Positions 1 through 11,593 of a stretch of 64,000 nucleotides of DNA are shown in pieces. The notes below the pieces were generated by a model. That model did not search any database. It had not been told where the DNA came from and saw only the letters and a program-made list of their open reading frames with translations. The DNA is taken from assembly GCF_030272615.1 (NCBI RefSeq), contig NC_081414.1, forward strand, positions 522,042,185 to 522,106,184. The letters run 5' to 3'. Numbering within the stretch: position 1 is the first letter of the stretch; each line of letters begins with the position of its first letter. The position numbers and the translations under genes are program-made. The DNA is from Cryptomeria japonica (lineage: Eukaryota > Streptophyta > Pinopsida > Cupressales > Cupressaceae).

Positions 1-477
1 GGTCATGTTCAGATCTGCAGATTTGGATGGTTGTGAGCAAAGGTGAAGGTTGAGAAAAAGGGAGAAGGAGAAGACAAGTGTCACTCATCTCACCTTGACT
101 GGGTTGCTGACTGAGGGAATCTAGGGATGGTTAGAGAATATTTAGGCATGATAGGACAAGTGGACTCAAGCCCTTCCTAAGATGTAGGGAGTGTTGGAGA
201 GAATATAGGAAATGGTTATGAAATATGTGTACGTACACCATATTCATTAAGTTTGGTGGTTGAAGATAAATGATGAATCAATATTTAAGAAATATTAATT
301 TCCTTAGCCACATGATGGATGAGTTGGCAAAGGGAAGATGAAGTGGAGATGGAAGGTGAGTTGGAAGAGGGGGATTAAATAATTTAAGAAATTATTTAAT
401 ATTTGAGACTATAGGATAGGAGAATAACTATTAAATATTAGATATTTAATTGATTGAAGGAGATAATTAAATATTAG
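1..477 (-). repeat. Tat-A 3' LTR, outer part (truncated by window edge)
   Basis: Bases 3-477 align with 33680-34153 almost throughout, including the stretch containing TGTTGGAGAGAATATAGG. About 470 bases of this LTR lie before the window. Homology stops at 477, where Tat-B is inserted, and resumes after 18029. Confidence 0.88.
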
Positions 478-1508
478 TATATACACCTAAAAATGGTCTA
501 AAGATAATTAATTAAATAAGCAATTATTTAATTAATCTCCCCTGCCCAATTTAATTAAATTCACTAAGCAATTTGATTAAATTTCCCTTTTCATCTACTT
601 ATTAATAAATCTAAGGATTTATTTAATAGGTTCATTTCATTTCACCCCTTCAATTAATTAATTTCCTCCATCCAAATTCATTTCTTCTAAATCCCCTAAC
701 TAATTAAAACAAATCAATTATGAGTTGTGGAGATTAATTATCCTTTTTGAATTTTTAAATTCAAATTCTCCTAACTTCTACCACTCCTAAACCTAACCAT
801 TCCTAAACCTAACCCATTCTACCTACCACATGTCCCCTTTCATCCAACATCTTCTAGAACCTTTGTGACAGTTGTCACTAAGTGTTCCCTTTCATCCTAA
901 TCCTTCTAGAAGCCTCTTGACACTTGTCACCATAGAGATGACAGATGTTCCCTTTAATCCAACCCCCTTTGCCATCCTCCTCCAATTTAACCATTGATAT
1001 CTTCAGATCAATCTTGACCATTGATTCTTGCCACATCACCCCTAGCCTTGGAAAATCCTATGAATAGACCTCATTTTGGAGCTCAAAGGGTCCCAATTTC
1101 ATATCATTTTGCATCCCATCTCATTTTTCATCTTATGCATTGTTATTATAGGCATCTAGCTTCTAGTTTATCATTCTTTAGCAATGTTATCATGCTTAAT
1201 CTTAGCTTAATTGCATCTTAATCTTAGTTCATTTTATAGATCAATCATGAAATCATATAGCTTAATCATGATATTCTTGCTAGATTATGCATTTTCATTC
1301 ATCAAATCCTCCATCTAAGTGTATTCAAGTCACTGGAGTATGCATAATCAGATCTGAGAGCATTTTTCATACTTGCATTTACTAGGAGGCAATAAGTAGA
1401 TTAGCTATGGTTTTGTCTTTCATTGTTTCAATTTACTAACCATTGCTTGTAATGATTTATTGAGTGCATTGTGGTTGCAAATACAGGTACACTTCACACA
1501 GAACGATA
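478..1508 (+). repeat. Tat-B 5' LTR
   Basis: Direct repeat of 16980-18024. The start reads TATATACACC here and TGAATAGACC in the 3' copy; the end reads CGATA here and TGACA in the 3' copy. The original TG...CA ends are therefore kept only in the 3' LTR. The length is about 1031 bp. Confidence 0.88.
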
Positions 1509-1511
1509 TTT

Positions 1512-1530
1512 TGGCACCCACTGTGGGGCC
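1512..1530 (+). other. Tat-B primer-binding site
   Basis: TGGCACCCACTGTGGGGCC lies three bases after the 5' LTR. It differs by two transitions from the Tat-A site TGGCGCCCACCGTGGGG (read on the minus strand at 33204-33188). The form is the usual one for Tat elements. I do not assign the primer tRNA. Confidence 0.8.
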
Positions 1531-3014
1531 GAAATCATCTCTTTTGGCCTCTTAATCTTCAGCAAACTTCATCTTTGTCCGGCTCTATTTCACAAATTCA
1601 TACGAGTTGCTTTTTCAGCTCATACGATCTTCCTTTCAGCCTAGGACGGCAGGCAATCCTAACTCGTATGAGGTGATTCTTCTATCATGCGACATCATTT
1701 TAACCATTGCAAATTGCCGATCCTATGTCATACAAGCTCCTTTTCATTATCGTACAAGAGCTAAATCCTTCTCATACGAGTTTCTGCTTTAGAATTTTCT
1801 AACTCGTTCTAGTTAATTTTTGTTTCATACGAGTTAATTTTGGTCCCTGTGTGAAATCTCATTTTGTGTCATACTAACTGGAAAAGCATGTCATATGATT
1901 CTCTGGTTCTATGATTTTTTGATAAACTGCAAGTTAGAATTTTCAAGTTTGTCTATACGTTGGTAATTTGCATTTTTGAAGGTCTTAAAGGCATTTTTAG
2001 CCCTTGAAAGTGGTGAAGGCATGCTCTTTCAAAATCTCATCTACAACTCTCGAAGACCTTTCCAATGAGTTAAATGGCTCATAATTTCAAGTCCCGAGTA
2101 GAAAGTTATGACTATTTGAAGTTAGGATAAAATTTCATATAGTTTTTTTTTGAAAATTTTGTAGTTCGGATCACTAATGCTAATCTTGTTTTGTTTATGA
2201 GATGTTTGTAGCCTAACTCTTCTCTGCAGGAGGCTTGTCAAAGATACGCTTGTCAAAGACAAATTCAAAACACAATCATGACTACTAATGGATCTATTTT
2301 GCAGGTTGCCTAAGGATTCAACAAAAACTTTGTGTATTCTTTAAGATTTTTAGGCACACTTCAATTTTGCTTAAAGAAATGAACTATCATGTCTTATGTG
2401 TCTTTGATGATAGGCAAGTATTCTCTCACCTTTCTTAGGTGATCAGAAAGCTAGACTCATCCTTTTACTTTCATTAGTGCATCTCTTTAGTAGGCCTGCC
2501 CTACTGAGGAGTCATTAACTCTTAGCCCTTAAGGCCAGTGAGAGGGGAACGACCTAAGTGGGAATAGCTAACGCTAAGTAATCCAACCCACTATAAAATA
2601 AATGTGTTTTTGATGAAAATCAAAGCAACGATAGTGCTCAGGAATAGCTCTCCTTCGTACCTTCGAGTATATCAAACCTTCATTTTCAAGGCTGGGAGAC
2701 CTCTTAATTGAGTTTATACCCCGACACACCGAACGGATCCCTTACTAGTGCCAAGTTAAAATAGAAGCTACCCGATTCACCTCCGAAAGGGTGATAATAT
2801 TTGTGCAAGAGAGATAGTAACTCTCCTAAGACACTTGCCATATTGTGCCCCCATTAGCATTTGGATTTGGATAATACGGCATTGAGAATTCATTGCATGA
2901 GACTCAATGGCCATATTTTGATTAGCTATTAGGTGTGTACCTAAGTCAACAAGCAAAGGTTTTCATTCTCAGCCAACTTCCTTAGGGTTTAGCTTGATTG
3001 GAGTCATTTATCAC
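1531..3014 (+). other. Tat-B untranslated leader (part before Copia-A)
   Basis: No long ORF. Two pieces of structure are visible. Between 1597 and 1905 there are scattered copies of a TCATACGAG-like motif. Between about 2458 and 2580 there is a block homologous to the Tat-A leader (minus strand 32395-32281), sharing GAGGGGAACGACCTAA. The leader is cut at 3014 by Copia-A; flanking Tat-B sequence resumes at 10744. Confidence 0.7.
1597..1905 (+). repeat. Degenerate TCATACGAG motif array in Tat-B leader
   Basis: TCATACGAG or near variants (TCATACGAT, CTCGTATGA, TCATACAAG, TCGTACAAG, TCATACTAA, TCATATGAT) recur about ten times at irregular 20-60 bp spacing. The array lies just after the primer-binding site, the same position as the unrelated TTAGCGC array of Tat-A. 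Confidence 0.6.
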
Positions 3015-4523
3015 TATTGGCATTTCAATATAAAGGAGATTGTTGATATTCATTAAGGATATTGAGAAGGTTGTTGAAGATTATTTGATATAACTGAAAA
3101 GGGATGATAACTATCTTTATAACATTATTTTGTCATTGATGTCAAGAAATTGATTTTTTGATTCAGTATGATAATGTCATAGCTTAAGAAGTATGTTTTG
3201 ATGAGTATTAAGTGGTCGGTAAGTGACACAGAGAGAATGTGATAAGAAAGGGGAGAAATAAGTTATTCAATGGGCAACTATTACCAAGTTAGACAATGAT
3301 GAGATCATGATGTTTAGATTGTTTTGATATCCTACATACGTTGTTGATTGTAAGGTTAATACTATACTATGTCACCGAGTAAAGAACCTAGTCGGTAAAC
3401 CCTAAGGAACCTAGTCGATAAACCCTAAGGTTATCGATATCGATTAATGAAGGTGGAATGTCTATCGAGTAAAGTTTAGTATTTATCGAGTTGCAAACGA
3501 GTTATGACAGATCGCATTGGATGGATAAAAGCATTATTTAATGAAGGATGCTGATGAGCTGGAGATGATTAAATGATTGGTATGTCGTGCATGAAGTTTG
3601 TTAAAGATCTACGGTAATGGAAAACCAGGAGGAAGATCTACAGCGCAGTTTGAACTGCAATAACCTTGTGCAAGTTCCAAGAAAATAATGCAAGTCCCAA
3701 GGCAAGGTAAAACATTTTCAGATCAAAAGATGCATTGAACCTAGTCAAGATTGAAGATCTGATGGCTAAGATTGATCATGGGAAATGTGATCAAGGAGAT
3801 TCAGTGGTTAGCAAATTGTTTATAAATAAGAAATTATTGATGAACAATGTATGCAGGCAAGTGTAAGCACAGGGATGCTACATAGTGATTACTGAGCACA
3901 GAAGCTTGAAGACCTATTTGAATAACAGAGTAAGGAGCCCAGCAGAGGGACAAGATAAGTCCTATGACAAGATTGTTTTGAGAAAATAAGAATTTGCTTT
4001 AGCATTTTAGATGTGAAGTTGCAGATATATTTATTACTGCTGTTTATTTTGTAAGTGATAGAAAATCTCTTAACCGAGTGGACTTAACAATCTTATTTGT
4101 AAATCCTCTAGCAAGGTGACATTCTAAATGAGTGTTTGAAATCCTTTGACAAGGTCACTTCTAACAAAGTGAATATCCTAACAGATATGAGGGAAATCCC
4201 TTAACCGGGTCACATCTAGCAATGTGTTTGTAATCTTAAATAGGATTTGTTTTTAACCAAGCATACTCTAGAAGAGTATATTTCTTAGTGGGTTCGAAAT
4301 CCCATAGTGGTTTTTCCCTATTTGGGTTTCCACGTTAAATCTGGTGTTATATGTGTTATGATGATTATGTGTTTATGAGTTTGCATGTTTAGGAGTTTTT
4401 TGTTATATTGCTAAAGTTTAAGTTACCGAGGTTGAATCTGTTGATTTTATGGAAGATTAAGTTTGTATGATTCACCCATCCCCCCTCTCTCATTTTGTTA
4501 GCTATTGGCATCAAAACTTTACA
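3015..4523 (+). repeat. Copia-A 5' LTR
   Basis: About 1509 bp, matching 9255-10738. Both copies start TATTGGCATTTC and end TTTACA, so the usual TG start is TA in both. A 23-bp unit near 3385-3430 (GAACCTAGTCGGTAAACCC...) is tandemly doubled here and single in the 3' LTR. Near the end lie short CCCTTAACCGGGT-like repeats (4070-4215) and the motif GTGGTTTTTCCC...GGGTTTCCACG. Confidence 0.93.
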
Positions 4524-4525
4524 AT

Positions 4526-4537
4526 TGGTATCAGAGC
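4526..4537 (+). other. Copia-A primer-binding site (initiator Met tRNA type)
   Basis: TGGTATCAGAGC two bases after the LTR. This is the standard plant copia site complementary to the 3' end of initiator methionine tRNA. Confidence 0.93.
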
Positions 4538-4587
4538 TTTAGACTCTGGAAGAAAAGTTTAAAGGTACTTGAGGCAAAGATCCGAAG

Positions 4588-7500
4588 ATGTATAAAAGGG
4601 ATGCACCAAAGCTGAACAAGTCAAGCTTCTCCACATGGCAGAAAAGGATGAAGCTGCATTTATCAGGAATTGGAGAATATGCAACATATTATTTGGAGAA
4701 TGATTACATACCACCAAGCACCAACTCGATGACCTTGGAAGAGATAAAGGCAAAGCAAGAACATATTCAAGCTATGATTGAAATAATATCAGCATTGACC
4801 GACTCAGAGTTTAATGATTTAGAAGACTATAATGATGCAAAAGCAATGTGGACCAAGCTCATATCTGTATATGGCGGTGATGAACATGTTCAAAGAGAAA
4901 AAGTAGATAGTCTAAGAGGACAAATTGAATCCATGAGAATGAATGAAGGTGAGAACATAACCCAATATAGTACAAGGTTAAAGGAGACTGTTAATCAAAT
5001 TAAAGGAGTAGGAAGAACTATTGAAGAAAAGGATGTAACAAGTAAGTTGTTGAGAACCCTTCTACCTGCTTATGCCATTCAAGTCTCTAAAATCAATGAA
5101 CTAAGGTCTGTACCTAACATGCCAGTTTCATTGGATGCTACTATTGGTAAGCTACATGCATTTGAGTTAAGTAATTTTGATAACAGTGGGTCTTCGGTAA
5201 ATAAAGTAGAATCTCTATTGAGTTCTTTTCATATTGGTGAATCTGATGATTACAATGATAGAATGAGTAAGTACTCTAAAGGGAATCGTAGTGGAGCAAG
5301 TGAAAGATTTTGCAAGAACATGGAAGAAGTGCACAAACTGTATGAGGAAATCAAGAAGCAAGAAGAGTTTGAAGCATTATTAGCTAGAAGGTTACCGAGA
5401 GGAAAAGGTAAGTATAAAGGAAAGCTACCTTTAAAATGTTTCAATTGTGATAAAATAGGACATATGGCTTCTAACTGTCCTGATAAAGAATCTAGTGAAA
5501 AGAGAGAATACAGAGATAATAGGTAGAAAGACAACCAATATAGAGGACACCGAGACTTCAGAAGGAGAGACAAAAAGACATGCCTAGTAGCTGATGAGAA
5601 ATCTAATGATGATAAATCTGATGAAACTGATACTGAGGAAGTTGTTTATGTGGTTATTAAAGATGGATCAGATGAAGAAAGGTATGAAGAAAAAGCCCTA
5701 ATATCTCACATAAATAATAATGATTCTTGGATCATAGATAGTGGATGCTCACATCACATGAAAGGTGATAAACACAAGTTTGTTAAATTAGAAGACTATG
5801 ATGGAGGCTATGTAAGATTTGGTAATGATGCACCATGTCCGGTGAAAGGTAAAGGATCTATAACACTTCTTGACATAGCTAAATGTGATGATGTATACTA
5901 GGTTGAAGGATTGAAATACAATTTGTTGAGTGTAGCATAGCTAAACAATACAGGATACCGAATAGAATTTTAGAAAGGAATTGTCAAAGTTCATGACAAG
6001 CATGGAAAGTTAGCTGCTACTGGGACACAAACAAAAGGTAATATATTTCATCTTGACTCAACCCAGAACAAGTGTTTTTATGAAAAAATAGATGATACCT
6101 AGTTATGGCATAAAAGGTTTTGTCATGTAAATTTTGATAATCTGATCAAAATAAGCAAGAAGCACAGAGTAAGAGGTCTACCGAGCTTAGAAAAACCTGA
6201 GAATGCTATATGTTGAGGATGCCAGATGGGTAAGATTACAAGATCAAGCTTTACAAGTAAGTCCTACACTTCTAAAGGAATTTTAGACCTAGTACACACT
6301 GATCTTTGTGGTCCCATGAAAGTTCAAAGTTATTATGGTGATAAATATTTCATATTATTTGTGGATGATTACTCAAGGATGATGTCAGTTATGTTTTTAA
6401 AAGAAAAATCAGAAGCTTTTCAAATGTTTAAATGGTACAAGGAAAGAGTTGAAAATGAAACAGGAAGACAACTGAAATGTCTTAGATCTGATAGAGGAGG
6501 AGAGTTCACTTCTGATGAATTTAACTTATTCTACAATGATCATGGTATAAAAAGGCAAGTATCTACACCGAGAACACCTCAGCAAAATGGGATAGCCGAG
6601 AGAAGAAATTGATCAATTGTAGATTATGCCAGAACCCTGATGATAGAAAAAAGGGTACTTCGAACATTTTGGAGAGAAGCAATCAGCACTACAGTTTACA
6701 CCTTGAACCGAGTTCAACTGAAGAAAGGAACTATGAAGACACTATATGAGATCTAGTATGACAAGAAACCTAATGTAAGTTATTTAAAAATCTTTGGAAG
6801 TAGATGCTATGTTCACAAAGATGACATAAATGGAAAGTTTGATCAGAAAAGTGAAGAAGGAACATTTCTTGGTTATTCTTCTAGAAGTAAAGCATTTAAA
6901 TATCTGATCAAATCATCTAACAAAATAGTAGAAAGTGCAAATGTGAAAATTGATGAATTTGCAGAAAGAAATGATGAAGGAAATTCCAAAGAACTAGAAG
7001 ATTATGAAGAATTCATTTATGTTCAACCGAGAAGTCCTACCGAGAAATTTGCTGAAGAAAATGAAGATAATGTCCAATTACCGAGTGATGAAGAAGATCA
7101 TACAGAACCTACCAAGCCTATATTAGCCAAATATGTCAGAAGACATCATGCATCAAGTCAGATTATAGGAGATAAGGATGATCCAGTAATGACAAGAAAC
7201 AAACTGAAATAGAACACATGTCTGATATCTGAATTTGAACCGAGAATAGTAAAAGAGGCATTAACAATGAAGATTGGGTAAATGCTATGACAGAAGAGAT
7301 TGATCAAATCAAGAAGAATGACACATGGACATTGATCCCAAGACCAAAGGATAAAAATGTAATCGGTACAAAGTGGATTTTCAGAAACAAGCTAAATGAA
7401 AAAGGTGAGGTCATTCGAAACAAAGCAAGACTAGTTTGCAAAGGTTATGCTCAAGAAGAAGGAATAGATTATGGTGAAACTTTTTCACCTGTGGCTAGAC

Positions 7501-8769
7501 TTGAGGGAGTAAGAACATTGTTGGCATATGTTGATTTCAAAAATTTCAAGGTATATCAAATGGATGTTAAATCTGCATTTTTGAATGGTATACTAGAAGA
7601 AGAAGTTTATATTGAACAACCTGAAGGATTTGTTGAAGACAAAAGTAAAGATTAGGTATACAAATTGAACAAAGCTTTATATGGTCTGAAACAAGCACCT
7701 AGAGCATGGTATGAGAGATTGCACTCTTACTTAATCAAAATTGGTTTTATAAGGACAAGTGAAAACAACAACATGTACATGAAGAGTGATGAGGACAATG
7801 AAATACTAATCTCAGCCATATTTGTTGATGATATTATTTTTTGTGGTAATGACTCCTTATGCAAGAATTTTGGAAATGAAAAGTGCAAAGAATTTGAGAT
7901 GTCATTAATCGGTGAGATAAAATATTTTATAGGTTTACAGATACTGCAAATGAAAGATGAGATTTTCATTACTCAATCCAAGTACATAAAGGAAATCTTG
8001 AAGAAATTTGGAATGGAGGATTCTAAACCAGTAAGTACTCCTATGACTACTAACTATAAACTATCAAAGAATGATGAATCTGCATCTGTTGATGAGACAC
8101 TTTACTGATTTATGATTAGGAAGTTGCAATATGTTGTGCATAGTAGACTGGATATAGCACATGCAATAGGTATTGTTGCAAGATTCTCTACAGAAGGAAA
8201 CCCATATGACAGCAATCAAGAGAATTTTCAAATACCTGAGAGGCACTGAAGATTATGGCTTAGTATATGAAAAGATGAATGAATTTGATTTAAAAGTTTA
8301 TACTGATGCTGATTGGGCAGGCAACATAGATGATAGGAAAAGCACAAGTGGTGGATCTTTCTTTTTAGGAGAAAGACTAGTGAGTTGGCTTAGTAAGAAA
8401 CAAGGATGTATTTCACAGTCAACAGCAAAAGCTGAATATGTTGCTATAGCATTGAACTACACAAATATAGCATGGATCAAACAATTGTTGGAAGGTATAA
8501 ATGAGAAAGTTACCGAGCCAGTAACTATATTCTGTGATAATACTAGTGCCATTAACATTTCAAAGAATCCGGTAATGCACTCTAAGACAAAGCATATCTC
8601 TATAAAGTATCATTATCTCAGAGAAGAAGTTCAAGAGAAGAAAGTTGTGCTAGAATATATCAGTTCAAAGGAGCAAATAGTAGACATCTTCACAAAGCCA
8701 CTGCCAAGGGACACTTTTGAGTATCTCAGAAGCAAGTTAGGGGTCCAACCCCTATCTTCTGCTCACTGA
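4588..8769 (+). pseudogene. Copia-A gag-pol polyprotein (decayed)
   Basis: Begins MYKRDAPKLNKSSF. Gag covers 4588-5526, with a CCHC knuckle CFNCDKIGHMASNC from 5437. The protease has DSGCSHHM (Asp codon 5737). The GAG-pre-integrase region and integrase follow, with HTDLCGP near 6295 and SDRGGEF near 6487. RT starts near 7280 ([18 protein letters not shown]) with FVDDIIF at 7821; RNase H has TDADWAG near 8305 and ends at 8769. Stops occur at about 5524, 5899, 5938, 5971, 6100, 6214, 6610, 6751, 7210 and 7653. A frameshift near 7262 moves pol to another frame and a second near 8195 moves it back. Nearly all stops fit CAG, CGA or TGG decay. The closest relative in the window is Copia-C (60603-64000). 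Identification as copia is secure; the lineage is not assigned. Confidence 0.93.
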
Positions 8770-9254
8770 CAAAGTTCGGTGAAAGCATCAATTCGATGAA
8801 TCTACAGAATATTATGTGTGGATTGATGTTGATTTATGCACTTTAGAAGGTTTTCTAAAGGTGTGCAGGAAATAGTGAATAGAGACAAGTTCCTCTAACC
8901 GAGACTAAGATGATACACAACAAGGCAAATCACTTCACAGAGGAAGAATTCATGATTTAGTTCTTTTACTTTTTGGCATTGTTGTCAAAGGGGGAGAAGA
9001 CTAAATGGTAAAATCCTAAATGAAGAAGATAACAAAAGACTAATGATAGGGGGAGAAGATTACAAAAGGGAGTAGACTAAATGCAAGACAATAGCTCAAA
9101 AGCCTAATGAAAAAGGGAGAAGACTTCAGGAGATTTTAACAGCTCAAGGATAACAGGAGAAGTCTAATAGCAATCTGAAATCAAATCAATTTGAATATCT
9201 TGTTGGTATTACCATTTAAAAATTGGTTTTGCCATCAATGCCAAAGGGGGAGAT
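8770..9254 (+). other. Copia-A 3' untranslated region with polypurine tract
   Basis: No ORF. The purine-rich stretch repeats the word GGGGGAGAAGA several times (near 8990, 9050 and 9240). It ends in the polypurine tract AAAGGGGGAGAT at 9243-9254, directly before the 3' LTR. Confidence 0.8.
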
Positions 9255-10738
9255 TATTGGCATTTCAATAGAAAGGAGATTGTTGATATTCATTAAGGAT
9301 ATTGAGAAGGTTGTTGAAAATTATTTGATATAACTGAAAAAGGATGATAACTATCTTTATAACATTATTTTGTCATTGATGTCAAGAAATTGATTTTCTG
9401 ATTCAGTATGATGTTGCCATATCTTAAGAAGTATGTTTTGATGAGTATTAAGTGGTCGGTAAGTGACACAGAAAGAATGTGATAAGAAAGGGGAGAAATA
9501 AGTTATTCAATGGGCAACTATTACCGAGTTAGACAATGATGAGATCATGATGTTTAGATTGTTTTGATATCCTACATATGTTGTTGATTGTAAGGTTAAT
9601 ACTATATTATGTCACCGAGTAAAGAACCTAGTTGGTAAACCCTAAGGTTATCGATATCGGTTAATGGAGGCGGAATGTCTACCGAGTAAAGTTTAGTATT
9701 TACCGAGTTGTAACCGAGTTATGACAGATCACATTGGATGGATAAAAGCATTATTTAATGAAGGATGCTGATGAGCTAGAGATGATTAAATGATTGGTAT
9801 GTCGTGCATGAAGTTTGTTAAGGATCTATGGCAATGGAAAATCAGGAGGAAGATCTACAGCGTAGATTGAACCGCAATAACCTTGTGCAAGTTCCAAGAA
9901 AATAATGCAAGTCCCAAGACAAGGTAAAACATTTTTCAGATCGAAAGATGCATTGAACCTAGTCAAGATTGAAGATCTGATGGCTAAGATTGATCATGGG
10001 AAATGTGATCAAGGAGATTCAGTGGTTAGCAAATTGTTTATAAATAAGAAATTGTTGATGAACAATGTATGTGGGCAAGTGTAAGCACAGGGATGCTACA
10101 TAGTGATTACTGAGCACAGAAGCTTGAAGACCTATTTGAATAACAGAGTAAGGAGCCCAGCAGAGGGACAAGATAAGTCCTATGACAAGATTGTTTTGAG
10201 AAAATAAGAATTTGCTTTAGCATTTTAGATGTGAAGTTGCAGATATATTTATTACTGTTGTTTATTTTGTAAGTGACAGAAAATCTCTTAACCAAGTGGA
10301 CTTAACAATCTTATTTGTAAATCCTCTAGCAAGGTGACATTCTAAATGAGTGTTTGAAATCCTTTGACAAGGTCACTTCTAACAAAGTGAAGATCCTAAC
10401 AGATCTGAGGGAGATCCCTTAATCGGGTCACATCTAGCAATGTGTTTGTAATCTTTAACAGGAGTTGCTTTTAACCGAACATACTCTAGAAGAGTATATT
10501 TCTTAGTGGGTCCGAAATCCCACAATGGTTTTTCCCTATTTGGGTTTCCACATTAAATCCGGTGTTATATGTGTTATGATGATTATGTGTTTATGAGTTT
10601 GCATGTTTAGCAGTTTTTGGTTATATTGTTGAAGTTTAAGTTACCGAGGTTGAATCTATTGATTTTATGGAAGATTAAGTTTGTATGATTCACCACCCCC
10701 CCCCTCATCTTGTTAGCTATTGGCATTAGAAATTTACA
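9255..10738 (+). repeat. Copia-A 3' LTR
   Basis: Direct repeat of 3015-4523, about 1484 bp. The difference in length is mainly the 23-bp duplication private to the 5' LTR. A run of C at 10695-10704 sits just before the end. It is followed by the duplication ATCAC. Confidence 0.93.
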
Positions 10739-10743
10739 ATCAC

Positions 10744-11593
10744 ATCATATGTTTGTTGTGTATTCATCCCTAAATGAGAAAATCAGACACCTAAAAACTA
10801 GAAAACATCAGCAAAACATCATCAGAATTCAAAGATCAAAATCAGCAAAACAAACACTTTTTACCCTTCTTTGCAACCTGTTGTACGAGCTATAATTATT
10901 TGTAGCATGAGTCATAATCTCTATCAGACCAGTTTACTTGCATAAAATCATTTGTCGTATTATCTATTATCTTGTGTCGTACGAGTCATCTGTTTTGTCG
11001 TATGGTCTATAATCCCAAGTCGTACGAGTTGTTGTTGTTTATATGAAAAATTTTGTTATGTCGTATGGCTCTATATCTTGTGTCATCCTAAGTTGAATCT
11101 TATGTTGTACAAAACTCTGCATCTATTAGTCCAGAGTTGTGTCCTGCATGCCTATTTCAAATTTATCATTCCTGCCCGATCAATTTGTAGTAAGCATAAA
11201 CACCTATTATCTGTCAATCCGTGCTTAGATTGTTGCCTTAGTTCGCTTGGTCAAAGTTATCATCTGTCAAAATTAGACTTTAGAAATATACACCTTAAGA
11301 TTTTCAAGTGCTCACCTCCAACAAGTTCAAGATCTAAACATCTCAAAGTGCATTATCACCCTCTTTGATAAACTGATCACTCAAACATAGTTTCTCATCA
11401 GGATCAATTATCCTTTATCACAAAACTAAAACATTTGGTCAGGATAACCTTGTCCCACACCATAAGATATATCATTCCTACTGGACTTGGTTCTTATCAA
11501 ATCACCATCATTGCACTCTTAAACCGAAGATCAAAAAACTTGCAAATTTTTAAACACTTGAATTCTCTTTTAGTGTCATAGCACTCTATTGCC
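10744..11593 (+). other. Tat-B non-coding stretch after Copia-A
   Basis: No supportable gene. From about 10875 to 11110 it carries words such as GTCGTACGAGTC, GTCGTATGG and TTGTACAA, resembling the TCATACGAG array on the other side of Copia-A. A Gag coding region would be expected before the protease, but none is visible here. Confidence 0.55.

Larger units (their letters stand above)
3015..10738 (+). mobile_element. Copia-A: full-length Ty1/copia LTR retrotransposon
   Basis: LTRs are at 3015-4523 and 9255-10738, with target duplication ATCAC at 3010-3014 and 10739-10743. The primer-binding site is TGGTATCAGAGC (4526-4537) and the polypurine tract AAAGGGGGAGAT (9243-9254). The single gag-pol reading frame has the copia order gag, protease, integrase, RT, RNase H. 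It contains many stops and two frameshifts, so this copy is inactive. It is inserted in the leader of Tat-B and is therefore younger than that element. Confidence 0.95.

Noticed and set aside
4526-4537. tRNA-like matches at TGGTATCAGAGC sites.
   Set aside because: These are primer-binding sites complementary to tRNA 3' ends, not tRNA genes.
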